Origin: Tessaracoccus sp. MC1679
GTDB taxonomy: Bacteria; Actinomycetota; Actinomycetes; Propionibacteriales; Propionibacteriaceae
NCBI RefSeq assembly: GCF_014164775.1
Contig: NZ_JACJGB010000007.1
Span: 173,529 to 237,528 of the forward strand
DNA length: 64,000 nt
Direction of reading: 5' to 3'
The notes under the pieces are model-generated. The model ran no database searches and was not told the origin of the DNA. It saw only the letters and a program-made list of their open reading frames with translations. Shown in pieces: positions 45,185-52,108 of the stretch. A program made the position numbers and the translations under genes. Each line of letters opens with the position of its first letter. The stretch's first letter is position 1.

Positions 45185-45610
45185 TCACCGGCTGATCGCG
45201 TGGCTGCGGTTGGTGGCAGGCCGGGACGGCGGCTCGAACTCCGGGGCGCGTGTGGGTGGTTCACGGCGGGCGCGTTCGACGGTGTAGGTGGAGCGTGCGG
45301 TGTCGTGGCCGATCTTCTTGGCGACGAACTTCTCCCCGGTCATCGTCTGCCCGTCGCGGATGTACTCGTCCCGGTCGAGATAGCCTTCGGCGACGAAGCT
45401 GTCGCCCTTGGCGAAGCGTTCGTAGGCGCGCTCGGCGGTCTTGCCATGGATCACCAGATCGTGGAACGTCGCCTCCAGCTCCTCGAACTCACCCGGCCCC
45501 GTCGCCCGGTAGTGCCGCTGCCCGAACCGGGCCTTGCCACTGTCGGCGATCTTCAACTGCGGATCGGATGCGATGAACCCTGAAATCGACTGCTGCGTGC
45601 GGATAGCCAT
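45185..45610 (-). CDS. Single-stranded DNA-binding protein of a conjugative element
   Basis: 141 residues, starting MAIRTQQSISGFIASDPQL, with an OB-fold pattern (FHDLVIHGKTAERAYERFAKGDSFVAEGYLD) and basic, disordered C-terminus. It lacks the acidic tail of housekeeping SSB, as is common for SSBs of integrative elements. It lies between the TraG and DUF4913 genes and probably protects ssDNA during transfer. Confidence 0.85.
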   Translation of the reverse strand: MAIRTQQSISGFIASDPQLKIADSGKARFGQRHYRATGPGEFEELEATFHDLVIHGKTAERAYERFAKGDSFVAEGYLDRDEYIRDGQTMTGEKFVAKKIGHDTARSTYTVERARREPPTRAPEFEPPSRPATNRSHAISR

Positions 45611-45685
45611 CGGACTGTCCTCCTGACCTGTCTCGCGACCCCGCGTGCCGGGGTCGCTCTTGCCAGGCAGGTACGCGCGGCGCCC

Positions 45686-46037
45686 CTATGAGTCGGAGGG
45701 GCTCTGTTGCAGCAGCTTCTCGACCTCGGCGCGGTCGGCGCGCAGGCGTGCGGCGTCGGGGCGGGTGATCCAGGTCCGCATCCGGGTGACGATCGGCGGC
45801 GCGGCGCGCAGGAGGACGAGGGCTGTCCCGAACGGGAGTGTCCTGATCGCGTCGGGTGGGAGGATGGGCACCCGGCGGATCGACCTCTGCGCGGAGCGGG
45901 AGCCGTGATCGCCGATGGTGGTGGAGTCGGTGATTTCGTCGCGTTCTCCGATGAGGGTGGTGAGGTCGTGCAAGTCTTTCGAGTTCGAGGCGCCGCCGAG
46001 GATGATCTTCACGATGGAGGCGTCCCAGATCGCGCGC
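45686..46037 (-). pseudogene. C-terminal fragment of a VirD4/TraG-type coupling protein
   Basis: Reads AIWDASIVKIILGGASN, DLTTLIGERDEITDS, then GDHGSRSAQRSIRRVPILPPD and ALVLLRAAPPIV. This is the end of the coupling ATPase that feeds DNA into a type IV secretion channel. Upstream of about 46037 the sequence becomes the tyrosine integrase on the other strand, so most of the gene, including the ATPase motifs, is missing. Confidence 0.8.
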
Positions 46038-46044
46038 GGCGTTC

Positions 46045-47008
46045 TCTGGCACAGCGCGCGCGGCCGCTAGCTCTGTCCACCCGGACCGCCTACGAGCAGG
46101 ACTGGCGGCTTCGAATCGTGCCCCACTGGGGAACTGAACGGGATGTGACGACCATCACTCACGACGAGGTGTGGCAGTGGCGCCAGGGCCCGCTGGGTGC
46201 TGAGCGCCGCCGCGACCGGTCGACGTTGGCCTTGTTCAGTGAGTTGTTGGCTAAGGCGGCGCATTGGGGGTGGATCGACAAGAACCCCGCCGCCGGCGTG
46301 GGTATCCCGCGACAGACGAAGGCGATGGAGCAGCGTCACGTGTTCGACCTGGACGATGTACGACGCTATCTGCAGGCCGCCGAACCCCAGCACGTGGCGA
46401 TGTTGGCCACGGTGGCCCTGGGCGGGTTGAGATCCGCTGAAGTCCGGGGTCTGCGTCGGATGGACCTCGACCTCGAGGGGCGGCGGATCCTGGTGCGCCA
46501 GGCGATCGAGCATGGCAAGGACGGCGATGCCTACCGCGTGGGTGTGAAGGTTCCCAAGACGTCGGCCGGCATCCGCTCGCTGCCGATGTCGACGACGTTG
46601 GTGACGATCCTGCGGGATCACCTCACGTTGCATCCGAGGTCGCCGGAGCAGCTCGTGTTCACCGTCGCGGATGGCAAGCCGATGGGGCCGGCTGAGGCAG
46701 ACCGTCGTCATAACAGGGCGCTGGCCAACATGGGGTTGCGGACCCCGGAGGCGGAGCGGCGCCGATTGTGGCGGAAGGGTCTGCCGGTGCCGACGGAGGA
46801 CCACATCACGCTGCACGACCTGCGTGCTTCGTACGCCGCGTGGCTCTTCAGCGAGGGGTACACGATCGCGGAAGTCATGCTCTTGCTGGGGTGGAGCGAC
46901 TCGCGGATGGCGCTTGAGGTCTACAGCCGCGTCTTCCCACGCCGGGTCGAGAGCGTCGGTCCCAAGCAGGACGAAGCGCTCAAGGGCCTCACGGTCGTCG
47001 TGGCATGA
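46045..47008 (+). pseudogene. Tyrosine integrase, 5'-truncated copy
   Basis: About 320 residues remain, from the core-binding domain (LALSTRTAYEQDWRLR) to the end. The catalytic residues are present: Arg in GGLRSAEVRGLRR, HDLRASYAAWLF, W in place of the third His (LLLGWSDSRM), and the Tyr in ALEVYSRVFPRR. The arm-binding N-terminus seen in the 61-kb copy is missing and is replaced by the TraG fragment. From 46233 on it is identical to the second copy. Confidence 0.85.
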
Positions 47009-47043
47009 GGCCCCCGATCGCCTCTCTACGTGTAAAGGCTCCC

Positions 47044-47077
47044 TTGACGAGGGCAGGATGTAAAGGTAGTCTTTACA
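47044..47077 (+). promoter_or_regulatory. TA promoter with overlapping operator (copy 1)
   Basis: TTGACG (47044-47049), 17-nt spacer, TAGTCT (47067-47072), with the expected start at the ATG (47079), implying leaderless mRNA. TGTAAAGGTAGTCTTTACA (47059-47077) is a palindrome with 7-bp arms over the -10; another half site, GTGTAAAGG, lies just upstream. Autoregulation by the TA complex is likely. Confidence 0.65.
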
Positions 47078-47078
47078 C

Positions 47079-47315
47079 ATGGAGATCCGCGGTTCGGCGC
47101 GCAAGCACGGGATCACGGATGCAGAGATCGAACATGCTTGGCACCACGCCATAAGGCTCGTCGAGTATGAATACAACGGTCAGGAACGCCTGTTGGTGAT
47201 CGGGCCTGACCAGCACGGACGCTTGCTGGAACTCGTTGCTGTGCCTGCAGATGAACCGACTCGGATCATCCACGCTGATCGACTACGACCGAAGTTCTAC
47301 GACTACCTGAGGTGA
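47079..47315 (+). CDS. Toxin-like protein of a TA pair (copy 1)
   Basis: 78 residues: [21 protein letters not shown], then [28 protein letters not shown] and ending [11 protein letters not shown]. The pattern of KHG, Gly-rich turn and C-terminal basic/aromatic end resembles small BrnT/RelE-like toxins; I am not certain of the family. It precedes a likely antitoxin by 10 bases, and its transcript probably begins at the start codon. Confidence 0.6.
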   Translation: MEIRGSARKHGITDAEIEHAWHHAIRLVEYEYNGQERLLVIGPDQHGRLLELVAVPADEPTRIIHADRLRPKFYDYLR

Positions 47316-47325
47316 GGTGAACGCC

Positions 47326-47568
47326 ATGACCATCAAGACACACAATGACTCGACCGGGCTGGACCAGCTAGACGTCCGTACGAACCCAGCCCGCGACGCC
47401 GCGCACTTCCGCCGGATTCTCGCTGCCCGGAAGGCGGTGGCGGAGGCCGAACAGGAACTGCGAGAAGCAGTACACGAGGCCCGCGAGGCCGGCGACTCCT
47501 GGACCGTTATCGGGGCCGCGCTCGACACAACCCGTCAGGCTGCCTATCAGCGCTTCGGTCGCGACTGA
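47326..47568 (+). CDS. Antitoxin-like HTH protein (copy 1)
   Basis: 80 residues from the ATG at 47326, preceded by GAGGTG; a GTG 9 bases upstream is also possible. A long helix (AARKAVAEAEQELREAVHEAREA) precedes a helix-turn-helix-like end, DSWTVIGAALDTTRQAAYQRFGR. It is placed as the antitoxin and likely operator-binding partner of the preceding gene. Confidence 0.6.
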   Translation: MTIKTHNDSTGLDQLDVRTNPARDAAHFRRILAARKAVAEAEQELREAVHEAREAGDSWTVIGAALDTTRQAAYQRFGRD

Positions 47569-47648
47569 ACCGTCGCAGTTCAAATGGCCCCTCTCACGCT
47601 GGGTGTCGGCCGTGGGGGTTCATAGGGGTATGAGCGAGAGGATCCTTG

Positions 47649-47878
47649 ATGAGCACCCGTAACACCTCAGCCCCCACACCGAGAGCGGGCGCGCGCGGTG
47701 GGCCTCCCTGAATGAAGCCGCTGAGTACATTCGTGTTCATCCCAAGACCTTGACCCGACGCTTCAGCGACGGTTCCCTGATCCGGTACCGAGTTGGACGC
47801 CGGGTGATGGTCGATTTGGACGAGCTGGACGAACTCGTGGTCGCGAGCGCCGGCGGCCTCAAGACCCTGGCCGGGTGA
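47649..47878 (+). pseudogene. Excisionase-like HTH gene, out of frame with its start (copy 1)
   Basis: The frame ending at 47878 reads WASLNEAAEYIRVHPKTLTRRFSDG, IRYRVGRRVMVDLDELDELV, a MerR-like excisionase (HTH_17). It has no start codon in frame after the upstream stop. The ATG at 47649 opens a different frame that ends after about 20 codons; the frames would join if the GCGCGCGCGG tract changed length. The same state occurs in copy 2. Confidence 0.65.
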
Positions 47879-48067
47879 CCGCATTGCGGGCGTCGGCTTC
47901 GTGGGCACAGACCCTCGAGGTGGGGCGCTTGTTGTCCCAATGTAGTGCCGCTCCCCAGTATTGGGGTTTGTGGCTCATCACAATCCACGGTGTAGTTGAG
48001 GCCTGAACCGCCGGTCTCGAAGATAGATCGGGCGGTTCATCCCGCGCAAGGCAAGTCCATCCGCAGC

Positions 48068-48385
48068 ATGGCCACGGAGATAGGTCTCCTCGACTTCTAT
48101 CGGCAGGCTTATCAGGCTTATCAACAGGCCAGCGGCGTCGCGCGCTCCGAGGGGTGGTCGATTGAAGCCCACGCGATGGAACGGTGCCTCAACGTCCTAC
48201 GCGGCCTGCACCTCATCTCGAGCCTCTCGCTCAGCAGGGGCGGCAACGTACAGCTCGGAACTGCATGGGGCGACCAGTTCTACTCACTGATCGGCACCGC
48301 CTTCCGCCTCCTCGACACCGATGAGCGAGCGGTCTCCTCGGCGCTTTCCTGGCTCAAGGAGTCGGAGACCGTGGAGACAGCCTGA
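48068..48385 (+). CDS. Protein of unknown function (copy 1)
   Basis: 105 residues, starting MATEIGLLDFYRQAYQAYQQ, helical, with AMERCLNVLRGLHLISSL and RLLDTDERAVSSALSWLKE. I do not recognise it. It lies between excisionase and att; the following 325 bases (48386-48710) hold a GAGAGCC..GGCTCTC hairpin near 48449 but no convincing gene. Confidence 0.5.
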   Translation: MATEIGLLDFYRQAYQAYQQASGVARSEGWSIEAHAMERCLNVLRGLHLISSLSLSRGGNVQLGTAWGDQFYSLIGTAFRLLDTDERAVSSALSWLKESETVETA

Positions 48386-48694
48386 TCTCGCACTCGGCTT
48401 CGTGACGTGGAAAGGGGGAGTTGTGCCCGCTCATCGGCATTATGAGCGCGAGAGCCGGCTCATGGCTCTCGGCTGTCGCGGGCGGTTCTTGAGGCTAACC
48501 GAGCCCGCGAGGGTGGTGTGGTCAGGGGCTACAAGCAGCAGCAGTTCGGGTCGCGGGACAGAGCGGATCGGGACGCTGTGCGCGTGGAGGAGGAGAAGTG
48601 CCAGAGCCGGTTGTGTGGTGCCGGGAGTCCGCGAATCGTCTGGCTGGTAGCACACTCGCAGCACGGCGCTGCCTTCTCCTCGGTAAGCTCCTAG

Positions 48695-49435
48695 TCAGCA
48701 GCGTTTAGACAGGGGTTCGAGTCCCCTATGCTCCACCATGTGAGGCTTACTCGAAACCGCACCTGCTGCAGAGGCGGTGAAGAGTGAGCTCCAGGCCGTT
48801 GTCGCCACTGTTGAGTAGTCAGCAAAGAGACCGCCCTTCGGGGCGGTCTCTTTGTCTTTGGTGGGGATGGTGCCCTGTCCGAGGGCGAACGCGGCGGCGA
48901 AGTGCCGCCGGATGGCGTCCTGGTCGAGGCCGAGGGTTGCGGCCTGGTAGGCGGCTTCGGCGGCGAACAGTTCGCCGTGTGGCGCGGTGAGGCGAGAGCC
49001 GATGACGTCCTCATCGGTGATGTAGATCGCGCCGAACACGGCCTGGTTGAGGCGGCGGCGGACTTCGTCGGTGGTGTCCTTGTACAGCTCATGCGGATTC
49101 TCCAGCAGGCTGAGTTGGGCGTCGAGGAACCGTGCCCCGGCGGTGAGGTCGACGGTGACGGCGTCGCGCTGGGTGACGAGGCGTTCGCGTTCCTGCCCGA
49201 TCTTCCGGAGCCTGGCCTTGATCTTGGCAGACGCGACGGTGCCGTCGGCGGCGAGGTCGAGCAGGTTCTCTTCCTGCACGTCGAGCGCGGCCAGTTGACT
49301 GTCGAGCTGCTTCTTGAGGAGCCGCTGGGCTTCGTCGGCGTCGCCGACGGTGTCGGCCATGAGCGCACGGAACGCGCGGAGGAACTCCGGGCTGTGCTTC
49401 TTGGTCGTGTAGTGGCGCTCGAAACCGATGCCGCT
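48695..49435 (-). pseudogene. C-terminal fragment of a third serine recombinase (SR3)
   Basis: Reads from about HYTTKKHSPEFLRAFRALMAD through a coiled coil (LLKKQLDSQLAALDVQEENLLDLAA) to a helical end. The catalytic domain is missing. The C-terminus passes through the att core: HMVEHRGLEPLSKRC and stop. A longer open frame runs to 49702, but its upstream part is antisense to another gene. This is the left-end remnant of island 2. Confidence 0.75.
48711..48737 (+). repeat. att core 2, junction of islands 1 and 2
   Basis: Exact 27-bp repeat of the tRNA-Ala 3' end (AGGGGTTCGAGTCCCC to ATGCTCCACC). It lacks the rest of the tRNA. The segment upstream, CAGCAGCGTTTAGAC, is shared with the third copy at 63.97 kb and not with the tRNA. 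Confidence 0.92.
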
Positions 49436-49738
49436 ACATGGCCGAAAGATACGATCAGCGACCTCGTCTACTACCTCGTCATCGACACCCAAGTAGAAGG
49501 CGCCAGTCTCGATGCCGTGTACTCCGCCCTCGTGGACTGGTCGCTCGGCCTCTCGATCCCCGTGCTTGTCGGTCCCGTGCCCCCGCCCGCCTCGGAGGCG
49601 ACAGCGGACAAGCTGCTGGGCACCGTGAACGGCCCGTGGCATCTGCGCAACGCCGACGCGGTGGGGTTCTGGCTCGCACACGAAGGAGCCCTCAGCCAGC
49701 ACCGCAAGAGACTGCTCGGTGCGTCCGCGCCCGATTGA
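49433..49738 (+). pseudogene. C-terminal fragment of an unknown plus-strand gene
   Basis: Reads PKDTISDLVYYLVIDTQVEGASLDAVYSALVDWSLGLS and ends QHRKRLLGASAPD. The open frame continues upstream but only as antisense of SR3, so the true gene is cut at about 49433, the junction with SR3. Family not recognised. Confidence 0.5.
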
Positions 49739-49798
49739 GCTGCAACTAGCTCTCCTGGCGCAGCTGCGGTAGCGGAATCTCGAGGCTCCGGGGCGCCG

Positions 49799-49969
49799 TT
49801 ACTCGTTGTTCTCTGATGCTGTTGAGGAGCTGCTTGCCTGCGATCCGTTGCCCCTCGCAGGGGGCGGTGGGGGCGGTGGCGTGTACTCGCCTGATCCGAT
49901 ACCGCGTTCGGTGAGCCGACGTGTGGTCTCGTTGCTGCCCGATCCCTGCTGCCCGTTGCCGTCGGTCAT
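49799..49969 (-). CDS. Small Pro-rich protein coupled to DUF6338
   Basis: 56 residues: a polar start MTDGNGQQGSG, RRLTERGIGSGEYTPPPPPPPA, then a Ser/Asn-rich tail. Its ATG overlaps the DUF6338 stop (ATGA), which supports translation. The polyproline stretch suggests an extended, possibly binding segment. Function unknown. Confidence 0.6.
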   Translation of the reverse strand: MTDGNGQQGSGSNETTRRLTERGIGSGEYTPPPPPPPARGNGSQASSSSTASENNE

Positions 49970-50751
49970 GAGACGATCCTCCGCTTGTTCTGCTTGGCCT
50001 GTTCCTCGCGGGCTGCGATGCGCCCGCTCTTGATCCACGAGACGACGTCCTTGTCGCCGACGACGATCCAAACGCCCGTGTCGGTGAGAGCATCGCCGAA
50101 GTCGCCGTCCGCGGTCATCTCGTACTGCTGGTCGATGTAGAGCTGGTGCTGCTCCGGGTAGGCGGCCGCGAGCGATCCGTGCGTCAGCCATCCGCCGATC
50201 CACTGCCCGTTCTCGCGTTGGATCTTCACCCAGGCGGCGTCCTTGTTGTCGCGGTTCGCTTTCTCCCACGGTGACGCGATGTCGATGTATCCGTGGCGGG
50301 AGGTCATCCACGGGAGCCAGTCGAGCTTCCTGTCCACCCAGGCGCTTGCCCGCTGCACACCCGTCCAGGCGCCGCGGATCCATGCCGGACTGTTCTCAGC
50401 GGACGGCTCCACCCGGACGTCACGACGATAGACGATCAGCGCGATCAGAGCGGGGATCAGCGCGAAGAACACCGTCACAACCCCACCGACGGCGCGAGGG
50501 TCGCTGACGACGAGCGTGTCCGCTTCTGATCCCGGGGCGATGCCGTCGAATAGCCAGCCGCCGAAGAGCATCAGGTACACACCCGCGAGGACGACGGAGA
50601 ACACAAAGCTGCGCGCCAGCACTAGACCGGGGTTGCGTTCTCCTGGGCGTTCTCCTCGAAGCCAGTGCCTCACACCCGAGAAGATGATGCCGGGCAACGC
50701 CAGCACGATCACGGCGGCGACGGCGAAGCTGTTGCTCGGGATGTCGCCCAT
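49966..50751 (-). CDS. DUF6338 family membrane protein
   Basis: 261 residues. Three N-terminal helices (about residues 8-26, 46-66, 88-108), then a cytoplasmic domain with WVKIQRENGQWIGGWLTHGSLAAAYPEQHQLYID and GVWIVVGDKDVVSWI. This is the DUF6338 pattern; members are found in variable genome regions and have no established function. It is followed by a coupled Pro-rich small protein. Confidence 0.78.
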   Translation of the reverse strand: MGDIPSNSFAVAAVIVLALPGIIFSGVRHWLRGERPGERNPGLVLARSFVFSVVLAGVYLMLFGGWLFDGIAPGSEADTLVVSDPRAVGGVVTVFFALIPALIALIVYRRDVRVEPSAENSPAWIRGAWTGVQRASAWVDRKLDWLPWMTSRHGYIDIASPWEKANRDNKDAAWVKIQRENGQWIGGWLTHGSLAAAYPEQHQLYIDQQYEMTADGDFGDALTDTGVWIVVGDKDVVSWIKSGRIAAREEQAKQNKRRIVS

Positions 50752-50850
50752 GATCTACCTCTCAGCGGCTCGGCACGTGGTCAACGCTCACCGTACCGCG
50801 GTACGGAACCTCGGCTGATCCTCTCGATCAACCATGCTTGGCACGTGTGA

Positions 50851-51765
50851 TCACGACGGGGATGCTGGTGGTTTCTTCGCGATCGCCGCGCGGAGCATGA
50901 CGAGACTTACGATCAGGCCGAGCGCGATAGTGATGACCGACCCCTCGATACCGACCTCGCCGCCTGACAGCCATTCGGGGCCTTGGAGGCGGGCGACGAG
51001 CAGGCCCGGTTCTGTGGGCACGCCGGAGACGTTGAGCCCGAAGATCGCGGTTTGCGTGAAATTCCAGGCGGCGTGTATGCCGATTGCCAGCCAGAGGCGT
51101 CGTGTCAGGAGGTACGCGGCGCCGAAGAGGAGCCCGGCTTGGAGCGCGACGCCGACGGCGCCGAGCAGTGACGAGTGAGGGTTGCCGAGGTGGAGGAGAC
51201 CGAAGGCGAGCGAGGTGATGGCGAGCGCTGCGGCGGTGCCGAGTTTGCCGATGAGGACGCGGAGCAGGATGCCGCGCATGACGACCTCTTCCCCGAAGGC
51301 GCTACCGAGGCCGAGGAGGATTCCTGTGAGGAGCCCGCGCCCGACGGTGACGTCGGTTATCTCGTAGGCGCCTACGCCGAGGAGCAGTAGGACGGTGATG
51401 GTGACGATGCCGGCGCCGATGGCCCCTCCGTATGCGAGCTCGCGGATCGCGCCCTGGCGTTCGAGTTCGTAGACGGGTCTGCCTGCGATCCTGGTCGCCA
51501 CGAACCACATGACGAGGATGGCCGCCGCGACCTGGAGCACCATGCCGATGGGCTGACCCGGCCACGGCGTGGAGAGCGCGTCGTCCCAGGACTGCGCGCC
51601 CTGGAGTCCGTAAGCGATCCCCACTTGTGTGATTCCGGCGACGGAGGCGGCGAGAAGGCCGAGCGGGACGCCAACCGCGAGTTGAACCCAGGGTCGCTCG
51701 CCCAGTGCCCGCAATGGCAGCTCGCGGCCGCGGCGTCCATCAGCTGCCGTCGTTGAGCGCTGCAT
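50851..51765 (-). CDS. CPBP-family intramembrane metalloprotease
   Basis: 304 residues with about eight helices. CPBP (Abi) motifs are visible: EEVVMRG (Glu159, Glu160, Arg164), FGLLHLGNP (His192) and IHAAWNF (His231, Asn235). This is the Rce1-like family, which in bacteriocin clusters serves in maturation or self-immunity. It is divergent from the precursor-peptide gene, starting 174 bases away, so an immunity or processing role in that cluster is plausible. Confidence 0.85.
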   Translation of the reverse strand: MQRSTTAADGRRGRELPLRALGERPWVQLAVGVPLGLLAASVAGITQVGIAYGLQGAQSWDDALSTPWPGQPIGMVLQVAAAILVMWFVATRIAGRPVYELERQGAIRELAYGGAIGAGIVTITVLLLLGVGAYEITDVTVGRGLLTGILLGLGSAFGEEVVMRGILLRVLIGKLGTAAALAITSLAFGLLHLGNPHSSLLGAVGVALQAGLLFGAAYLLTRRLWLAIGIHAAWNFTQTAIFGLNVSGVPTEPGLLVARLQGPEWLSGGEVGIEGSVITIALGLIVSLVMLRAAIAKKPPASPS

Positions 51766-51809
51766 GCCTGCTCCGATCGTCGGTTGTTGTCGGTTCGTGA
51801 CTCGGACTC

Positions 51810-51838
51810 TTGACTCAGACTACAAATACTGTCAGTAT
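51810..51838 (+). promoter_or_regulatory. Promoter and operator of the biosynthetic operon
   Basis: TTGACT (51810-51815), 17-nt spacer, CAGTAT (51833-51838). ATACTGTCAGTAT (51826-51838) is a perfect palindrome overlapping the -10, and nearly matches the operator in front of the ABC operon (GATACTGCTAGTATC). A weaker half, GATACCCCTAGTC, follows. Predicted TSS is near 51845, about 94 nt upstream of the precursor ATG. Confidence 0.75.
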
Positions 51839-51938
51839 CCAGATACCCCTAGTCTTTGATTGCGGGTAACCCGAATCCGTATGACTTGCCCGGCAGTGAC
51901 GGGGCAAGGTCTGTGACCGCAGAGGGGAGGTGGAACCG

Positions 51939-52004
51939 ATGAAGAACGTGACCGTGCGCCGTGCCGAGAAGGTCGAGGCGACTGTGTGGTGGATCATCGT
52001 CTGA
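51939..52004 (+). CDS. Candidate RiPP precursor peptide (21 aa)
   Basis: 21-residue peptide beginning MKNVTVRRAEKVEATV and ending WWIIV. The RBS GGGGAGG precedes the ATG by 8 bases. The polar, charged first part fits a leader; the C-terminal aromatic and aliphatic residues WWIIV fit a short core. It stands first in an operon with a ThiF-like enzyme and a membrane protease. Unlike the microcin C precursor it does not end in Asn. I know of no described product with this sequence; the peptide assignment is inferred from position and composition. Confidence 0.72.
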   Translation: MKNVTVRRAEKVEATVWWIIV

Positions 52005-52041
52005 TGCTCCCGACGGGCGGAGCGCATGCGTGTATTCCGCC

Positions 52042-52073
52042 GGGCCGCCAGCGCTCTCGACTGCTGGCGGCCC
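52042..52073 (+). terminator. Attenuator-like hairpin after the precursor gene
   Basis: GGGCCGCCAGC (52042-52052) and its exact complement GCTGGCGGCCC (52063-52073) form an 11-bp stem with a 10-nt loop, 37 bases after the peptide stop and 36 bases before the enzyme start. Partial termination or RNA stabilisation here would give more precursor than enzyme transcript. Confidence 0.7.
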
Positions 52074-52108
52074 ACTCTTCTGTACCCGAGAGAAGCAAGG
52101 AGCATTCC

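Larger units (their letters stand above)
46233..48736. repeat. 2.5-kb direct repeat, copy 1
   Basis: Positions 46233-48736 appear identical to 61497-64000 (offset 15,264): the proteins deduced in all frames match through the stretch and sampled lines are the same. Immediately upstream the two copies are only similar, with many substitutions over 190 bp. The segment covers the integrase 3' part, TA pair, excisionase, two unknown regions and the att core. Confidence 0.9.
30319..48737. mobile_element. Genomic island 1 at tRNA-Ala
   Basis: Lies between att cores 1 and 2. Content: serine recombinase pseudogenes SR1 and SR2, a PstI-type restriction-modification system, DUF5343-Ymh, a two-component system/ABC/esterase block, conjugation remnants and a truncated tyrosine integrase. 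Mixed strands and several truncated genes indicate multiple insertions into an older element. No intact integrase is present, so autonomous movement is unlikely. Confidence 0.85.

Noticed and set aside
46067..47176. 369- and 441-codon minus-strand ORFs opposite the integrases
   Set aside because: Antisense frames of the tyrosine integrase; their matching sequences only reflect the DNA duplication.
48321..48650. 109-codon ORF (MSERSPRRFPGSR..) and its duplicate at 63585
   Set aside because: Arg/Ser-rich composition, overlaps the end of the preceding 105-aa ORF, and has no RBS or recognisable domain.
48711..48737. A second tRNA gene at the island junction
   Set aside because: Only the T-arm and acceptor 3' strand are present; no D-arm or anticodon arm precede it.
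52042..52073. Riboswitch in the RiPP operon
   Set aside because: Only a simple hairpin is visible; no conserved aptamer-like structure or known motif.
51986..52108. Longer ThiF start (MVDHRLMLPTGG..)
   Set aside because: It would overlap the precursor gene and include the hairpin; the GTG at 52109 has a proper RBS and matches the family start.
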